DNA of 64,000 nucleotides from Topomyia yanbarensis (lineage: Eukaryota; Arthropoda; Insecta; Diptera; Culicidae). This document shows positions 33,460-44,253 of the stretch, one piece after another. The translations under genes and the position numbers were made by a program. The notes beneath the pieces are model-generated. The model worked only from the letters and a program-made list of their open reading frames with translations, did no database searches and was not told the DNA's origin. The stretch is from NCBI RefSeq assembly GCF_030247195.1, contig NC_080671.1:200628397-200692396 (forward strand), read 5' to 3'. Position 1 is the first letter of the stretch; each line of letters opens with the position of its first letter.

Positions 33460-36400
33460 TTAATTGCATATTTGTCGAATATTGTTTTACGTATTAGTAT
33501 AAATCTATCCAGGATTCTATAGACTTCTAGAGACCTCAAATAAGAACTCGTAATAGTATGCAGCTAAAGTTTTATCCACCCTAACGTGTATGTACAATCC
33601 CCAAAGTTGGCTTTGCATCTCTTTTCAAGTTTATCGAACTTGCATGTTGTGTATTTCTTTTTCCAAACTATATATTTCTAAAATGGTTTGACACAAAATT
33701 TCAACTACGGTGGCTAATTTGATACGATTCACTTCCGGAATTGTTACCGATTGCCACCACATTGCTGGTCGGTGACATACTGGATGAGCATTCCAATCCC
33801 AGCTTCCAACTATTTCTACCGCGATTCGTGCCGTCGGTCGCGAAAACAGAAAACAACGATATGCATAAATAAGTCCTTTTCGGAAAGTCAACATACATCG
33901 AACGTGTTGCAATCTCTGTTTGAGAATGTATGTAAAATAAATTGATAAATTGAATGCATTTGTTTGAACTCGATGAATGGAATGGTTCGCAAGAAAAAAG
34001 CAGATTCAGATAAACAGCACGTAGTTCAAAAACTATTTTCAATCCGGTTGTACCGATTACGGTGTCATTGAATATAAAAGCAGATCATAGATGACATTCA
34101 AAAAATCCCCATACAAATAGAAATATAATGCACATTGGACGGGGTGTTTCGTGACAACGGTCAGGACATTCGGACTTATATTTCTGCACGCTTTTTACAT
34201 GTCTTACGAAAGAAACGTTTAAAAAAAACTCAAATAGTAAGTTTCCTGTGTATAGTGTCGGGGAAATAGCTCAAATTTTAATGTTTTTTGTGGCACGTCA
34301 AGCCTGTTATCAGTCGATCTAGTTCAAAAACAAATCAATTTACAAAAAATTACAATTGTATCAATTTACAAAAAAATACAATTGGAAGTGTCTCAGAATT
34401 GCTTTAGTTGATAATGAACATTATAAAAATGCAATTTTATATACGAGTACCCGGAGCTATTAAGACCGTGGGGGTTAATTCAGACCCGTCAATTTAGTGG
34501 AAGTGCCATTCAAGAATATTAATTTTGACAGCCGTATCTCATTCTTCAGTTTTTTTAGAAAGGAGATACAGCATGTTTCATTTTTTGCCATTCTTAAAAC
34601 AAAAATCATTGTAATAGCAAAACCGTGATTAAAGTAACAAATTAAAGTAAAAATCGTTTTGTAAAGCTTGAGGCTCCTATTGTATGAAATGTTTTTTGTT
34701 TGGGTGAAAGCATAGGGTTTTTTCAAGACGCTCGCCTTTTTTATGCGCTGTGAGCGCACAGGGCTTTTAAGACCTCAAATTCCATCAACTACCATTCAGC
34801 GGCTTGCGTTAGCACACACGATTACCACTCCACAGTAAAGAAAATACATGCGCCAATCGATAATTGTCACTACCCAGATTATTATTTTTTAAGCAGTTTA
34901 ATTTTTTCTTCTTTATCAGTTTCTTCAATAAAGATTTCATAGGTAAACATAATTCCATTGTAAAAAAAAGAATGAAAAAATGAGAGGTCCGAATTACCCC
35001 TACATTGTAAAAGGGTGAAAAATCTTAGACTTTTACAAATTGTCGCCTAGTGCTACCATAGAGTGGCAAATGAATTTTTATGGCTAGAAAATGTAGCCGA
35101 TGTTCCAAACTAACAATTAGGACCTTTACCGATAAATTCTTTCACATTTACCTACTAAAACGGCAATTTGCTTAGGTAGGTCCTAATAGCCGCGGGTTCC
35201 CGTTTTCATTTCAGTTTAAAACTCCAAAGCTGTTAAAATGCTCTTCTTTGATCTCTGGACATAATCTCATAGCAAATTGTTAGGTGGAATGGGCCAATTC
35301 GTACATTCTAAGGGTTTATAAGTAGAATGTGACAATCGATTTGCAAGTATTTTTTTTCACGAAAGCCTAATAAATTTCGCACAATTTTTTCTGATACGAC
35401 TATTTTCGATTTCTAACCATATTTTGTATAAATACTTCAGTGCAAAAGTACAGCAAAGCAACGAATTGCCCCAACCCTTGTCCAGCTAAACCAATTCATC
35501 AATTTTTTCAATGGAAGTGAATTCGATGTCAATCCTTTTTGGTTTTTTTACTTTATTTTGAATTGTGAAATGTAATGTTCGCCTTGAGGATCATGTATAA
35601 ATGACGTATCATGTTGGTGGGTACAGGGGGGATTACAAAATTTGGGACGAAGTGTGACGAGGAGAAGGGTACGGTCAGAAGTTGTGCGACGTAGAATTAA
35701 GTTTAAGTTTTTTGACGGGCTTCATTGATTAGAGAAAACAATTTTATGTTCCTCTATTCCTAGGAGAAATGAATTTTAATTCACACAAGTTACTTTTCAC
35801 GCAGATTTTTATGTGGTAAGTTTTTTGGATCGCGAAAATGCAAGTTAGCAAAAAAAACGAAAAGATTGTGTATGCGGATTGAACTTGCTACATTAGTTAG
35901 CTAATCTTGCTAACTAGTAGACATAGTTTTGTAGCTGAATTGAATTTTCTCTTCGGATTCAACCAAAATTTAGTAATTTAGTTGAACGTATGCATGCTTC
36001 TTAGAAACATTGGCGGCTGCAGGATTGTAAACAGAGAGAATATCCCTTCATGCTCCAAGGAAATTGTTCTTCAATATCATTTTAGAATCTCATATTAATA
36101 CTGGTGATTTCCAAAGCTTTTGTGCTGTTAGCACTATAAAATGTTTCAACTAAAAATAACATCCAAGTGCGCATCAACTTTCCCTTCGCATGTTTTGTTT
36201 ATTTTGTGACGTTGGTTGAATTTATATGACATCTATGTGTCTCTAAATGCTAAAAATAATCGTACTAATGATACCCTGTTATTATTGTATGATTTAAAAT
36301 TTGATATCTGGGCAAAGTCGCGGGGTGTCGGGCTTACCCACGGTGTCGGACTTGCCCCCGGTTCCCCTATTTATTTTTTTCATCCCCGCCGCTTTGCGGG

Positions 36401-37046
36401 GGGTGGTAGTTCTTACGTTATTTACAAGGAGAGGTTAGAATTTTGTTGCAAAGAAGAGGGAGCTGATAAAAGCTACCTCATTTGTGTACGGCCCCTCAAT
36501 TTGTAAAACTTTTTGGTAACTAAGCTGTATGGATTAGATTTCTCGCTGGTCTAATTCGCTCAAAAATAGGTTATGAGCTGTAAAATTGAGATATGTCAAC
36601 CGATTTGCCAAAAGTTTATTTTTCCTTAAAGTTTGACCGATTTCGCGCATTTTTTTTTCTTAGACCGTTGTTCGCGCTCTAGTAGATTATGTCAATGGCA
36701 AAATGTCCGAATTGGATTAATGTCTATTCCACAAATCACACATCGATTATGCAAAAATAATTGATAGTCTCACCCAAAGTATTATATTATCTCGCAGATA
36801 ATATCATAATCATGATTATGGACTTGATTCAATGAATTGTCGACAACACACATTAAGTTATTTGACACACAAATTATTCAGGAGGAGGGCGGTTGAGAGG
36901 AGGGAGGTTGAGAGTAGGGATAGATATTCGATTAAAAATTGTGCTAAAATATAATATATAATATATTATAATTTATATTGTTGGGACTGGCAGCTCTTCC
37001 AACACCACTACAGTGAATGTAGTGGAGGTCAATCGCATCTGTCAAC
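33460..37046. other. gene-poor AT-rich DNA
   Basis: No recognisable gene. A short tandem duplication of about 25 bp (ATCAATTTACAAAAAA) lies at about 34336-34385 and an AT-alternating run at about 36950-36980. Confidence 0.5.
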
Positions 37047-37263
37047 CTACACGCAGAATTTTATTTATGCATCGATAGCATACTCTTCTATCTACCTCTC
37101 GTTTCTTCTGCTGTAAATTTTATGTATTGGACATATTCGGTCTATCCACTCATTGAATGTTTACTAGAAGTATATGCATGAAAATGCATAAAAATCAAAG
37201 CAGAAGAAAGGAGACGGGAATAAAAAGTATGCTAACTATGCATACTTTTGTTTCTCAGTGTAG
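37047..37263. mobile_element. MITE of about 217 bp
   Basis: The ends start CTACAC on both strands. The inverted arms share ATGCATCGATAGCATAC (37070s) against ATGCATAGTTAGCATAC (complement, 37230s) and CTTTCTTCTGCT-type sequence over about 75 bp. Non-coding. Confidence 0.65.
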
Positions 37264-40200
37264 CAATGCTACACGAGCGCCAGAATAGCACGCGGTTTCT
37301 ATTGAGGCAGAGTGAACGTGAGCCTTTAAAACAGTATTTTCTATAATTTATTGCCTTAGAAGTTCTTTTGAATTACACTTATTTTCTACGACAGCTACGA
37401 CCTAAAAAGCAACTGTTCGAGACGGAATTAAAAAACGGTGAATCACTGAATTTGTAAGCCTTCAATCTAAAATATTATAAATGATTCCTAAAAATAAATT
37501 CTATATTTACAGGTTAAAGCATTAAGCTGACAAGACTGGTGAATTATTATTATTCTGTTTCCAAAAATATATTATAATATAATATTCTTACAGAAGACAA
37601 ACGAGTCAAAAATACTATGCCAAATATTTTAGAAAAAAGTAGAATAGTAAATAAACTGAGACTACAACGAAAAAGGAATCGATTGCATTCGCGACGAGAA
37701 TATGAAATAATTTAAAACGTTCCGAAATGAGTAAAAAAAAAATTTGAGCTATAGTCTCTTCAGCAAAGTTTGTTTATAAAATATTTCCCATTTTATAGAA
37801 GTATTAGTTATTTCCCATTTTATAGAAGTATTACTGTTTTCTTCAAAGTTGTAGTGAATATAATAAGAAGGAACCTTGCTGAAAAAATTATGCATCTATC
37901 TTTTGATTTTGATAGACATTTGTGGAGTTTTCTATGATACACCCCTGAAAATCACTTTTTTCAAAATAACTTTTCTAGGTGATTTTTTAGAATTTTAAAA
38001 TGTTCAAAGATTTTGTCCTGCATAAGAAAATACATAACTTATGTTATGCAGGTTTATTTCTACCTCTTATATCTGTGGAGTTACCGAATGAGCCAAAAAG
38101 TAACATTTTGGTAAGAAATAATATTTCAATTCGCAAATTTTCGCAAACAAAGCTATATTCATTTGAATCTATAAAGAAAACGCTAGGAATAACCATTTGT
38201 CGCATGCTGTCTCTTGCACGTAAAAACAGATATTCAATAAACGATAATAAAACTACTTTATAATGCCATTCAAAAATTACATCACACATTTAAGAGTAAA
38301 AGGGGGATGTACATGACGGTGAAGAAGGAGGCGGAGGAGGGGTTAACATAGTTTACCAAATTCTTTGCTGTTGGAAAAAGGAATGAAACAACACATGGTT
38401 AGAACACTAAGCCTTGGTGGCAACCACGAGTTTTTTCGTGGTAACTTGAGTTTGTTCAATCAGTTAATTTCAAAAGATCGACCATTCCACACATAAAATA
38501 GTCCTTGAAACATTGACCTCTGATAAAGATATACTTTTACTCCTTGTGTTAATATTAAGAATACAATTCATTATGACCAAACAAAAATTTGTCTACCGAG
38601 AAATAATATTATCCAACCGAAGTCCCAAATACCAAGCCGTGGTCAAATACCGTGTGCTGTACGAATAGGTTCTGACGAAGCCTAATGGATGTGTCTAGAT
38701 CGACGATGAATAATATGCGAATTCTGGTTTTAAACCAATACTACAAGGCTCCTGCTCGCGGTATGTTCCTAGACTAGTTCATGATTGCTTTCACGAAAAA
38801 GAATTGTGGTTTGACAAGGGACCTGTGGTTGTGGCAAGAAAATCGGCGTATTGTGGGCGATAAGCAATAAAGTGCGACAATGGTACAGCGGTAATGGAGA
38901 GCAACACATCCTAAGTGAGCTGAATCCACCAAATTATTCTCAATTTTGTTCTTAATAACTAACTACAAACGTTTCTACTATTTTCATGAATAATACGTTA
39001 TTGCCTTTGTTTCACATTTTGTGTTTCGATTGCAAAACAGTATACGCATTTGAAATTTCATTCCGGGGAGCTTTGGCTGGTGATAACAGAGCTACTTGAT
39101 AGCCATGAAAATGATATATGCTCTTTGCGTTGTGTTACCATGGCGGAGAAACAGCTGGGGATGCGAATTAGCCGGCAGACCGTATTGGTCCTATGCATGC
39201 AGAAATTTTAAAGAATCGATTTTTTTATATTTGCACATTTTCTAAAAATCACCAAAAAATTCTATGGAATTAGATCGTAAGGTTAATATAAACAACTTCG
39301 TTTCTTGAAACAGTTCCTCCATACCACAGAGGATTTATATTAATTTAATATTGTCCAGCTCCGTAAATAAATAAACAAGCGCTCATTTACCTAGAATTAA
39401 GAAACTGATGATGATGTTTAACTGAAGCTGCAAGATTTGCACTAGTACTAACCTTACATAACTCCAATTCAGTTTTTATCCTGTCTTCAGCCGATTGTAT
39501 GAGAGTCCTTCATTGCGAAAACGCGCCCGGCACATAGTGAAAGCAATTGTTGTTTTAGAATTAAAGCAGACTTGCATTCTGTCTGCTCTATAGCGCATGG
39601 CTGTGACAAAGAGAAAACGTTCCCCTGGATGTGAATAATTATTGTGCCAGAGGCTGTTGTTAAGTGATTTCAATAGGTAGGTTTTTGAGGTATACAATGA
39701 AGATGAAGGTGCAATGCAATCTCACCGCATATCTACGTGAAGTTGGGAACCGTGTCGGTGCTGGCGGTTTAGATTAGCACCCGAGGCGAATACACGGCAC
39801 TTACGTACACATTAATGTCTCTGCCTGGTTGAAGCAATTGTTGTCCTTGCTCGAAACACTTAGCATAGCATGGTTACGTGTTTTATTTCAAATCAGACAA
39901 TAAAGATCTCGGGGGAAATAAATATGTAGGCACCGTTTGTTTTTGTTCCGATCCCATTGTTTTGGCACGAACTGGATTTGTTTGTTATTTATCATTTAGT
40001 GTGTAAGATATAAGTGAGATTGGTGTGACGCAAAGATTTGTTTGTCTTACAGCTAGCATGGGTTTGATGCTACCGAATCAGTTCCGTTACCCAATTATAG
40101 CAGCGAAATAGAAAGCCATACATATTAGCTCGTTCGCTAATTTCATAATGCTGCACAATCCATTTAAGCACATGTTTGCTTGCATCCGAATTCCCCGAAT

Positions 40201-40450
40201 AAACGATTTTTCTTTCAAACTTGGTAAAAATTGCTAATTGCTGATGTCATTTCCAAACGATAGTTTTATTACTTACACACATTGAAAACTTTACCTGGAT
40301 GTAATTTCTCAGTGCTAGCATCTGCTCAGTTTTTACTTTCCGATTCTTAATACCCTATTCATAAACGATTGAATGGAAAAAGTAAACGAAAGATTCGAAA
40401 AAATTTATAATTTTTTATTCTTATAATTTATTTGACACGGCTCAAGTTGT
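37264..40450. other. gene-poor AT-rich DNA
   Basis: No gene recognised. A 27-bp tandem duplication (TTATTTCCCATTTTATAGAA) lies at about 37783-37836. Confidence 0.5.
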
Positions 40451-40500
40451 AAAAAAACAACTTTTTCAATCCACTTAGTGGTGCATTTTGCCTTTCTCAT
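40451..40500 (+). repeat. isolated T-family left terminus
   Basis: CAATCCACTTAGTGGTGCA followed by TTGCCTTTCTCAT matches the left end of the T family seen at 48991 and, inverted, at 19493, 55576 and 62548. It is preceded by an A7 run. No right end was recognised nearby. Confidence 0.6.
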
Positions 40501-41516
40501 TGATTAATATTAGGATTCCATGATTTGCTACATCCATTATTAAAATTTTATTATTATTACACTGACATAATTGACATAATTGGATTGTAGTACTAAACTA
40601 AATCAGCACTGTAGATTTGTCTTATTGTGTTTACATAATTTGTCATACTGTGATTCGGCAATCGACACACCATATTTCAAATTGTTTCCGTCATTTGGGT
40701 TATTGTTTTCAGTCTGATAATCTTTAGGGGAATATGACGTTAGGTTACGTTACAGCAAAAAAAAATAACGATTTTCTCCAACATTTTTTCTGTGGAATAT
40801 ATATGTAAGTTTACTAATTCATCTAAGCACTGTTATTTCTCTCACCCATTTGAACACGTTAGGCAGAACTGTCTGTGCTATCTAGATTCATCACATTAGC
40901 TCAACCGGTATGATGAACAAAGGCGCATTTCCAAGATTTGTAAATTCGAATATATATTTTCAACTCTACCCATATCTCGACCATAAAAACAACGGGTTGT
41001 TAAGAACGGTCTCCATACCAAAATATCCTTTTATCTATATACATTTTGACAATTTCTTGAATGGTAAGAACCATACAGGTTATGATGACATGCATATTCT
41101 TTTTCACATTTCAATTTTATGTCGGTTCCGACAGCATGCAGTAACAAGTTACTTTACGCTTGTCCGGACATGCCGTAGACTCAGGTGATTCGCATTTCTA
41201 ATGCCAAAAGACCCAGACTCCTACGGTACCAGACAAAAGGTTAAGTCGCCGGTGAGCTCTAAGCTTGCATATATGATCCTTCCACGCTTTTCTAAACTTT
41301 CAACTCCTTGCTCTCCCTTGAGTACTATGGCTCTAAATATTGAAAAATATACTTCACCTTCCAGTCCCTTGCTAATTAAATGCCGTAACAACTATTTTCT
41401 CCTGCTCATTATTTTATTGAACAATTTATAAAAAGAACAAGTTCACGTGCATCACTATCTTTAACCTTTTAAGTATACGATCAAACATATTCGTCACCGC
41501 ACCTATCCACCGCCTT
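40501..41516. other. intergenic, no gene recognised
   Basis: Short open frames only. Nothing else seen. Confidence 0.5.
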
Positions 41517-42206
41517 CTAACCATCCTTCTCCCGGCGGCTCAAACAATCTGCTCCAGTACCAAATCCTGCACCGAAACTTGCAATTCGGTCATATCGAAA
41601 TCGATGGTGCTTGGTTGATTGATAAAGATTCTCACCTTTTTTTGATCCGTGAGAGGGCGGTGCTTTGAACTTGATGGCACTTATTTTGACCAGCTGATTG
41701 AAGGTAATCGAAATGATCAGCTGTTCGTCACAATCGGACACCAGATGACCACCGCTGGAACTGAGCGCATTTACCATCGGGTGGTCGTTCGATTCGTTCA
41801 AACATTCGCACTGGTTCTTCTGGATGAAGGTGTTCAAGACCAACATTCCATGACCGTAATCTTCTCCAGATTCATCCACGCTGGCGACGTAATGTTTTTG
41901 TATTTTGGCTTCAAGTCCATTAATGTCTGCACCCTGCATCCTGTCAATTTTTGTTCTGGCTCGGTAGAAAATAAACATTGGCATGGTCGACATGTCCTGG
42001 GACGGCGCCGTTTCGGTACATCTGTCGACGTCCACCTTGAGAAACACAGCCTTTGGATATTTCGCCGGAAGCTGATCGAACAAATGCGATATGTTTCAGA
42101 ACGGTCCACACCAAGCTGCGGTAAAATCCACAACGACTAATTTTCCTCCTGCTGCGGCTAGTTCGGTTTGACGGTGAGCTTCATTGGTGATTGCTTTAAC
42201 AGCCAT
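41517..42206 (-). pseudogene. TXNL1: TXNL1 (thioredoxin-like protein 1) processed pseudogene
   Basis: From the ATG at 42206 (minus strand) the translation follows thioredoxin-like protein 1, a proteasome-associated thioredoxin with a C-terminal PITH domain. It shows [14 protein letters not shown], then after an in-frame TGA at codon 37 LPAKYPKAVFLKVDVDRC, MPMFIFYRARTKIDRMQGAD and the PITH start QCECLNESNDHP, VSDCDEQLIISITFNQLVKI. The second active-site cysteine of WCGPC is replaced by Phe and followed directly by the stop. An extra base in an A7 run near 41636 shifts the frame; the PITH sequence continues in the next frame (FINQPSTIDFDM, VQDLVLEQ) before decaying. The rest of the PITH domain is missing. 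No intron interrupts about 570 bp, which suggests a retrocopy; no poly(A) remnant was seen at the truncated 3' side. Confidence 0.85.
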
Positions 42207-42339
42207 GCTATATGGTTTCTTGCGCTGCTATCGGTTAGATGAAGATTCTAGCTACAGGGCCACTACTTTACCCGGAGAAAATAACTACTTAATTAACTTT
42301 TAACGTTATACACTTTACTCCACACAAAATTTATCTAAT

Positions 42340-42642
42340 CAAGAATGACGAGAGATGAAAGATGAATACGAAAACTTCTCTTAGATGAACAAAATGAATT
42401 CGTGCAAGCAACGAGATTGTTCGTAATATACACAAATGTTTATTAAAATAAACAAAACTTCGTTTCATTCACGAAATATAATGTCGTTTTTAACAACATT
42501 CGTGCAATGTACACTAAATAAGTAAAATTTAAGAAAGCTTTCGTTCATCAAGCGGCCATTTCTTCACACCACAGTAAAATCGATTTGGCCACATCGATTT
42601 TTTTAAAATTAAAAAAATCGATGTTGTCAAACATCGATCCCA
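42340..42642 (+). repeat. R repeat, first part, up to the MosquI insertion
   Basis: Sequence rich in GAATTCGTGCA, TTCATTCACGAAA and CATTCGTGCAATGTACA. It continues, after removing the block 42643-58691, at 58706 and after the foldback at 60526. The unit repeats with a period of about 310 bp (GAATACGAAAAC at 42364, equivalent at about 58738 and again at 60715). The nature of the family is unknown. Confidence 0.65.
42629..42642. repeat. 14-bp target duplication of MosquI, left copy
   Basis: AAACATCGATCCCA occurs here and at 58692-58705. Joining the outer flanks at this motif rebuilds the R sequence seen uninterrupted at about 60660-60720, which shows that it is an insertion site and not a chance match. 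Confidence 0.8.
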
Positions 42643-42938
42643 TCGAGCACTCAGTCGAGATAGAAGTCTTTTGTCATCGGTCCGTACACTCTATAGCGAC
42701 AAATAGTGTTAATCCGCGTTCAAGGTTATTTGCACACTCTACGCCTAGTTGAGGTTTCAGTATTTTTTCCCTTCTTTTGTGTTTCTGTTTCGAGTACCGT
42801 TAGCCGGTCAGTGAAGTGAAGCAGTGTTCTTCTAGTAAGCCGTCTGGATACCGTTACCTACACAAGCTAAGTATTAGTTTTCGTTTCCCCTTCTTGGTTG
42901 TCTTAATAACGTGCACTGGGCAATAGGCCCGTGCAAAA

Positions 42939-44225
42939 ATGACTTCCCCTGACGGCGGTTCGTCTCAAGGTGAGAAGGACGTCGAAACAAAATCGGCTCC
43001 CCGGCTCAAAGTATATCCGAGCTCGGCCACCGGGCCATTTGTCATCTTCTTTCGGACCAAAGAAAAAAAGTGTTTGAATCTGTTGCAGATTTCTCGCGTT
43101 CTGACAGACCGGTATTCGGCCGTGACAGAAATATCGAAAATTCGCCCTGATAAGCTTCGGGTGGTTGTTAACAGTTCAACTCAGGCAAATGATATTGCTG
43201 GCTACGAGCCCTTTACGAGGGAGTACAGGGTGTATATTCCAGCTAGCAGGGTTGAAGTCAGTGGGGTCGTTTCCGATTCGAGTCTGAATTGCGAGGACCT
43301 GCTAAAATATGGGACTGGCTGTTTCAAAGACCCCATGCTTAAGCCAGTGAAGATACTGGAATGCAAACGTTTGCATTCAGCATCAGTCGCAGCTGACGGG
43401 AAGAAAACATACGTCAACTCAGACTCTTATCGGGTGACCTTCGCCGGCTCTGCCCTGCCCAATTACCTCCTCTTTGACAAGGTTCGTCTACCTGTTCGCC
43501 TCTTTGTGCCGCGGGTCATGAACTGTACTAATTGCAAACAATTGGGACACACAGCCTCCCATTGTAGCAATAAAGCCCGCTGTGGGAAATGCGGTGGGAA
43601 TCATGCGGATGATTCCTGTGGTAGAGATGTCGAAAAGTGTCTCTACTGTGGGGGAAACCCACATGATCTCCCTTCATGTCCCGCGTACAAACAGCGCGAG
43701 GAAAATCTTAAGCGTTCCCTTCAGGGACGCTCTAAGCGATCTTTTGCAGAAATGCTTAAGATAGCTACGCCACCTGTCTCTACGAACATCTTTACCAGCT
43801 TGTCTACTGACGAAGGCGACTGTGATGAACCCCAGGAGGGAACATCTTCTGCTGTGCCTAGAAGTAGTAGAAAAAGGAAGAACATTTCCTCTTCCAAGCT
43901 TCGTCGTAAAGGCCAGAAGGTGTCTCTTCATGGTCCCCCTAAAATGACTACTCAAGGAAGTACTGTTGTAAAACCGAAGCAAGTCGCTCCCGGTCTCAGT
44001 AAACTGAGCTCAGAAAAGGAGTTCCCAGCACTTCCAGGAACATCAAAAACCCCAAGTGTTCCCATATCTCAGCCAGAGAAAGAAAACAGTGCTGGCTTAA
44101 TAAATTTCTCTGACATTGTGGACCGTATTCTTACAGCGTTGAACATTTCTGACCCCCTTAAAAGTATCTTGATAAGCTTTCTCCCCGCAGTAAAAACATT
44201 CTTGATGCAGTTCACTGCGAAATGA
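42939..44225 (+). CDS. MosquI-like ORF1, Gag-like protein with three zinc knuckles
   Basis: 428 codons from an ATG. A globular N-terminal region (TGPFVIFFRTKEKKCLNLLQ, SAVTEISKIRPDKLRVVVN, YRVYIPASRVEVSGVV) is followed by three CCHC-like motifs at about 196-250: CTNCKQLGHTASHC, CGKCGGNHADDSC and CLYCGGNPHDLPSC. The C-terminal third is Ser/Lys-rich. The protein is expected to coat element RNA in the cytoplasmic ribonucleoprotein. The frame is uninterrupted. ORF2 starts 28 bp after the stop. Confidence 0.9.
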   Translation: MTSPDGGSSQGEKDVETKSAPRLKVYPSSATGPFVIFFRTKEKKCLNLLQISRVLTDRYSAVTEISKIRPDKLRVVVNSSTQANDIAGYEPFTREYRVYIPASRVEVSGVVSDSSLNCEDLLKYGTGCFKDPMLKPVKILECKRLHSASVAADGKKTYVNSDSYRVTFAGSALPNYLLFDKVRLPVRLFVPRVMNCTNCKQLGHTASHCSNKARCGKCGGNHADDSCGRDVEKCLYCGGNPHDLPSCPAYKQREENLKRSLQGRSKRSFAEMLKIATPPVSTNIFTSLSTDEGDCDEPQEGTSSAVPRSSRKRKNISSSKLRRKGQKVSLHGPPKMTTQGSTVVKPKQVAPGLSKLSSEKEFPALPGTSKTPSVPISQPEKENSAGLINFSDIVDRILTALNISDPLKSILISFLPAVKTFLMQFTAK

Positions 44226-44253
44226 CCCCTCCTTTCAGCGATTGTATCCTTCG

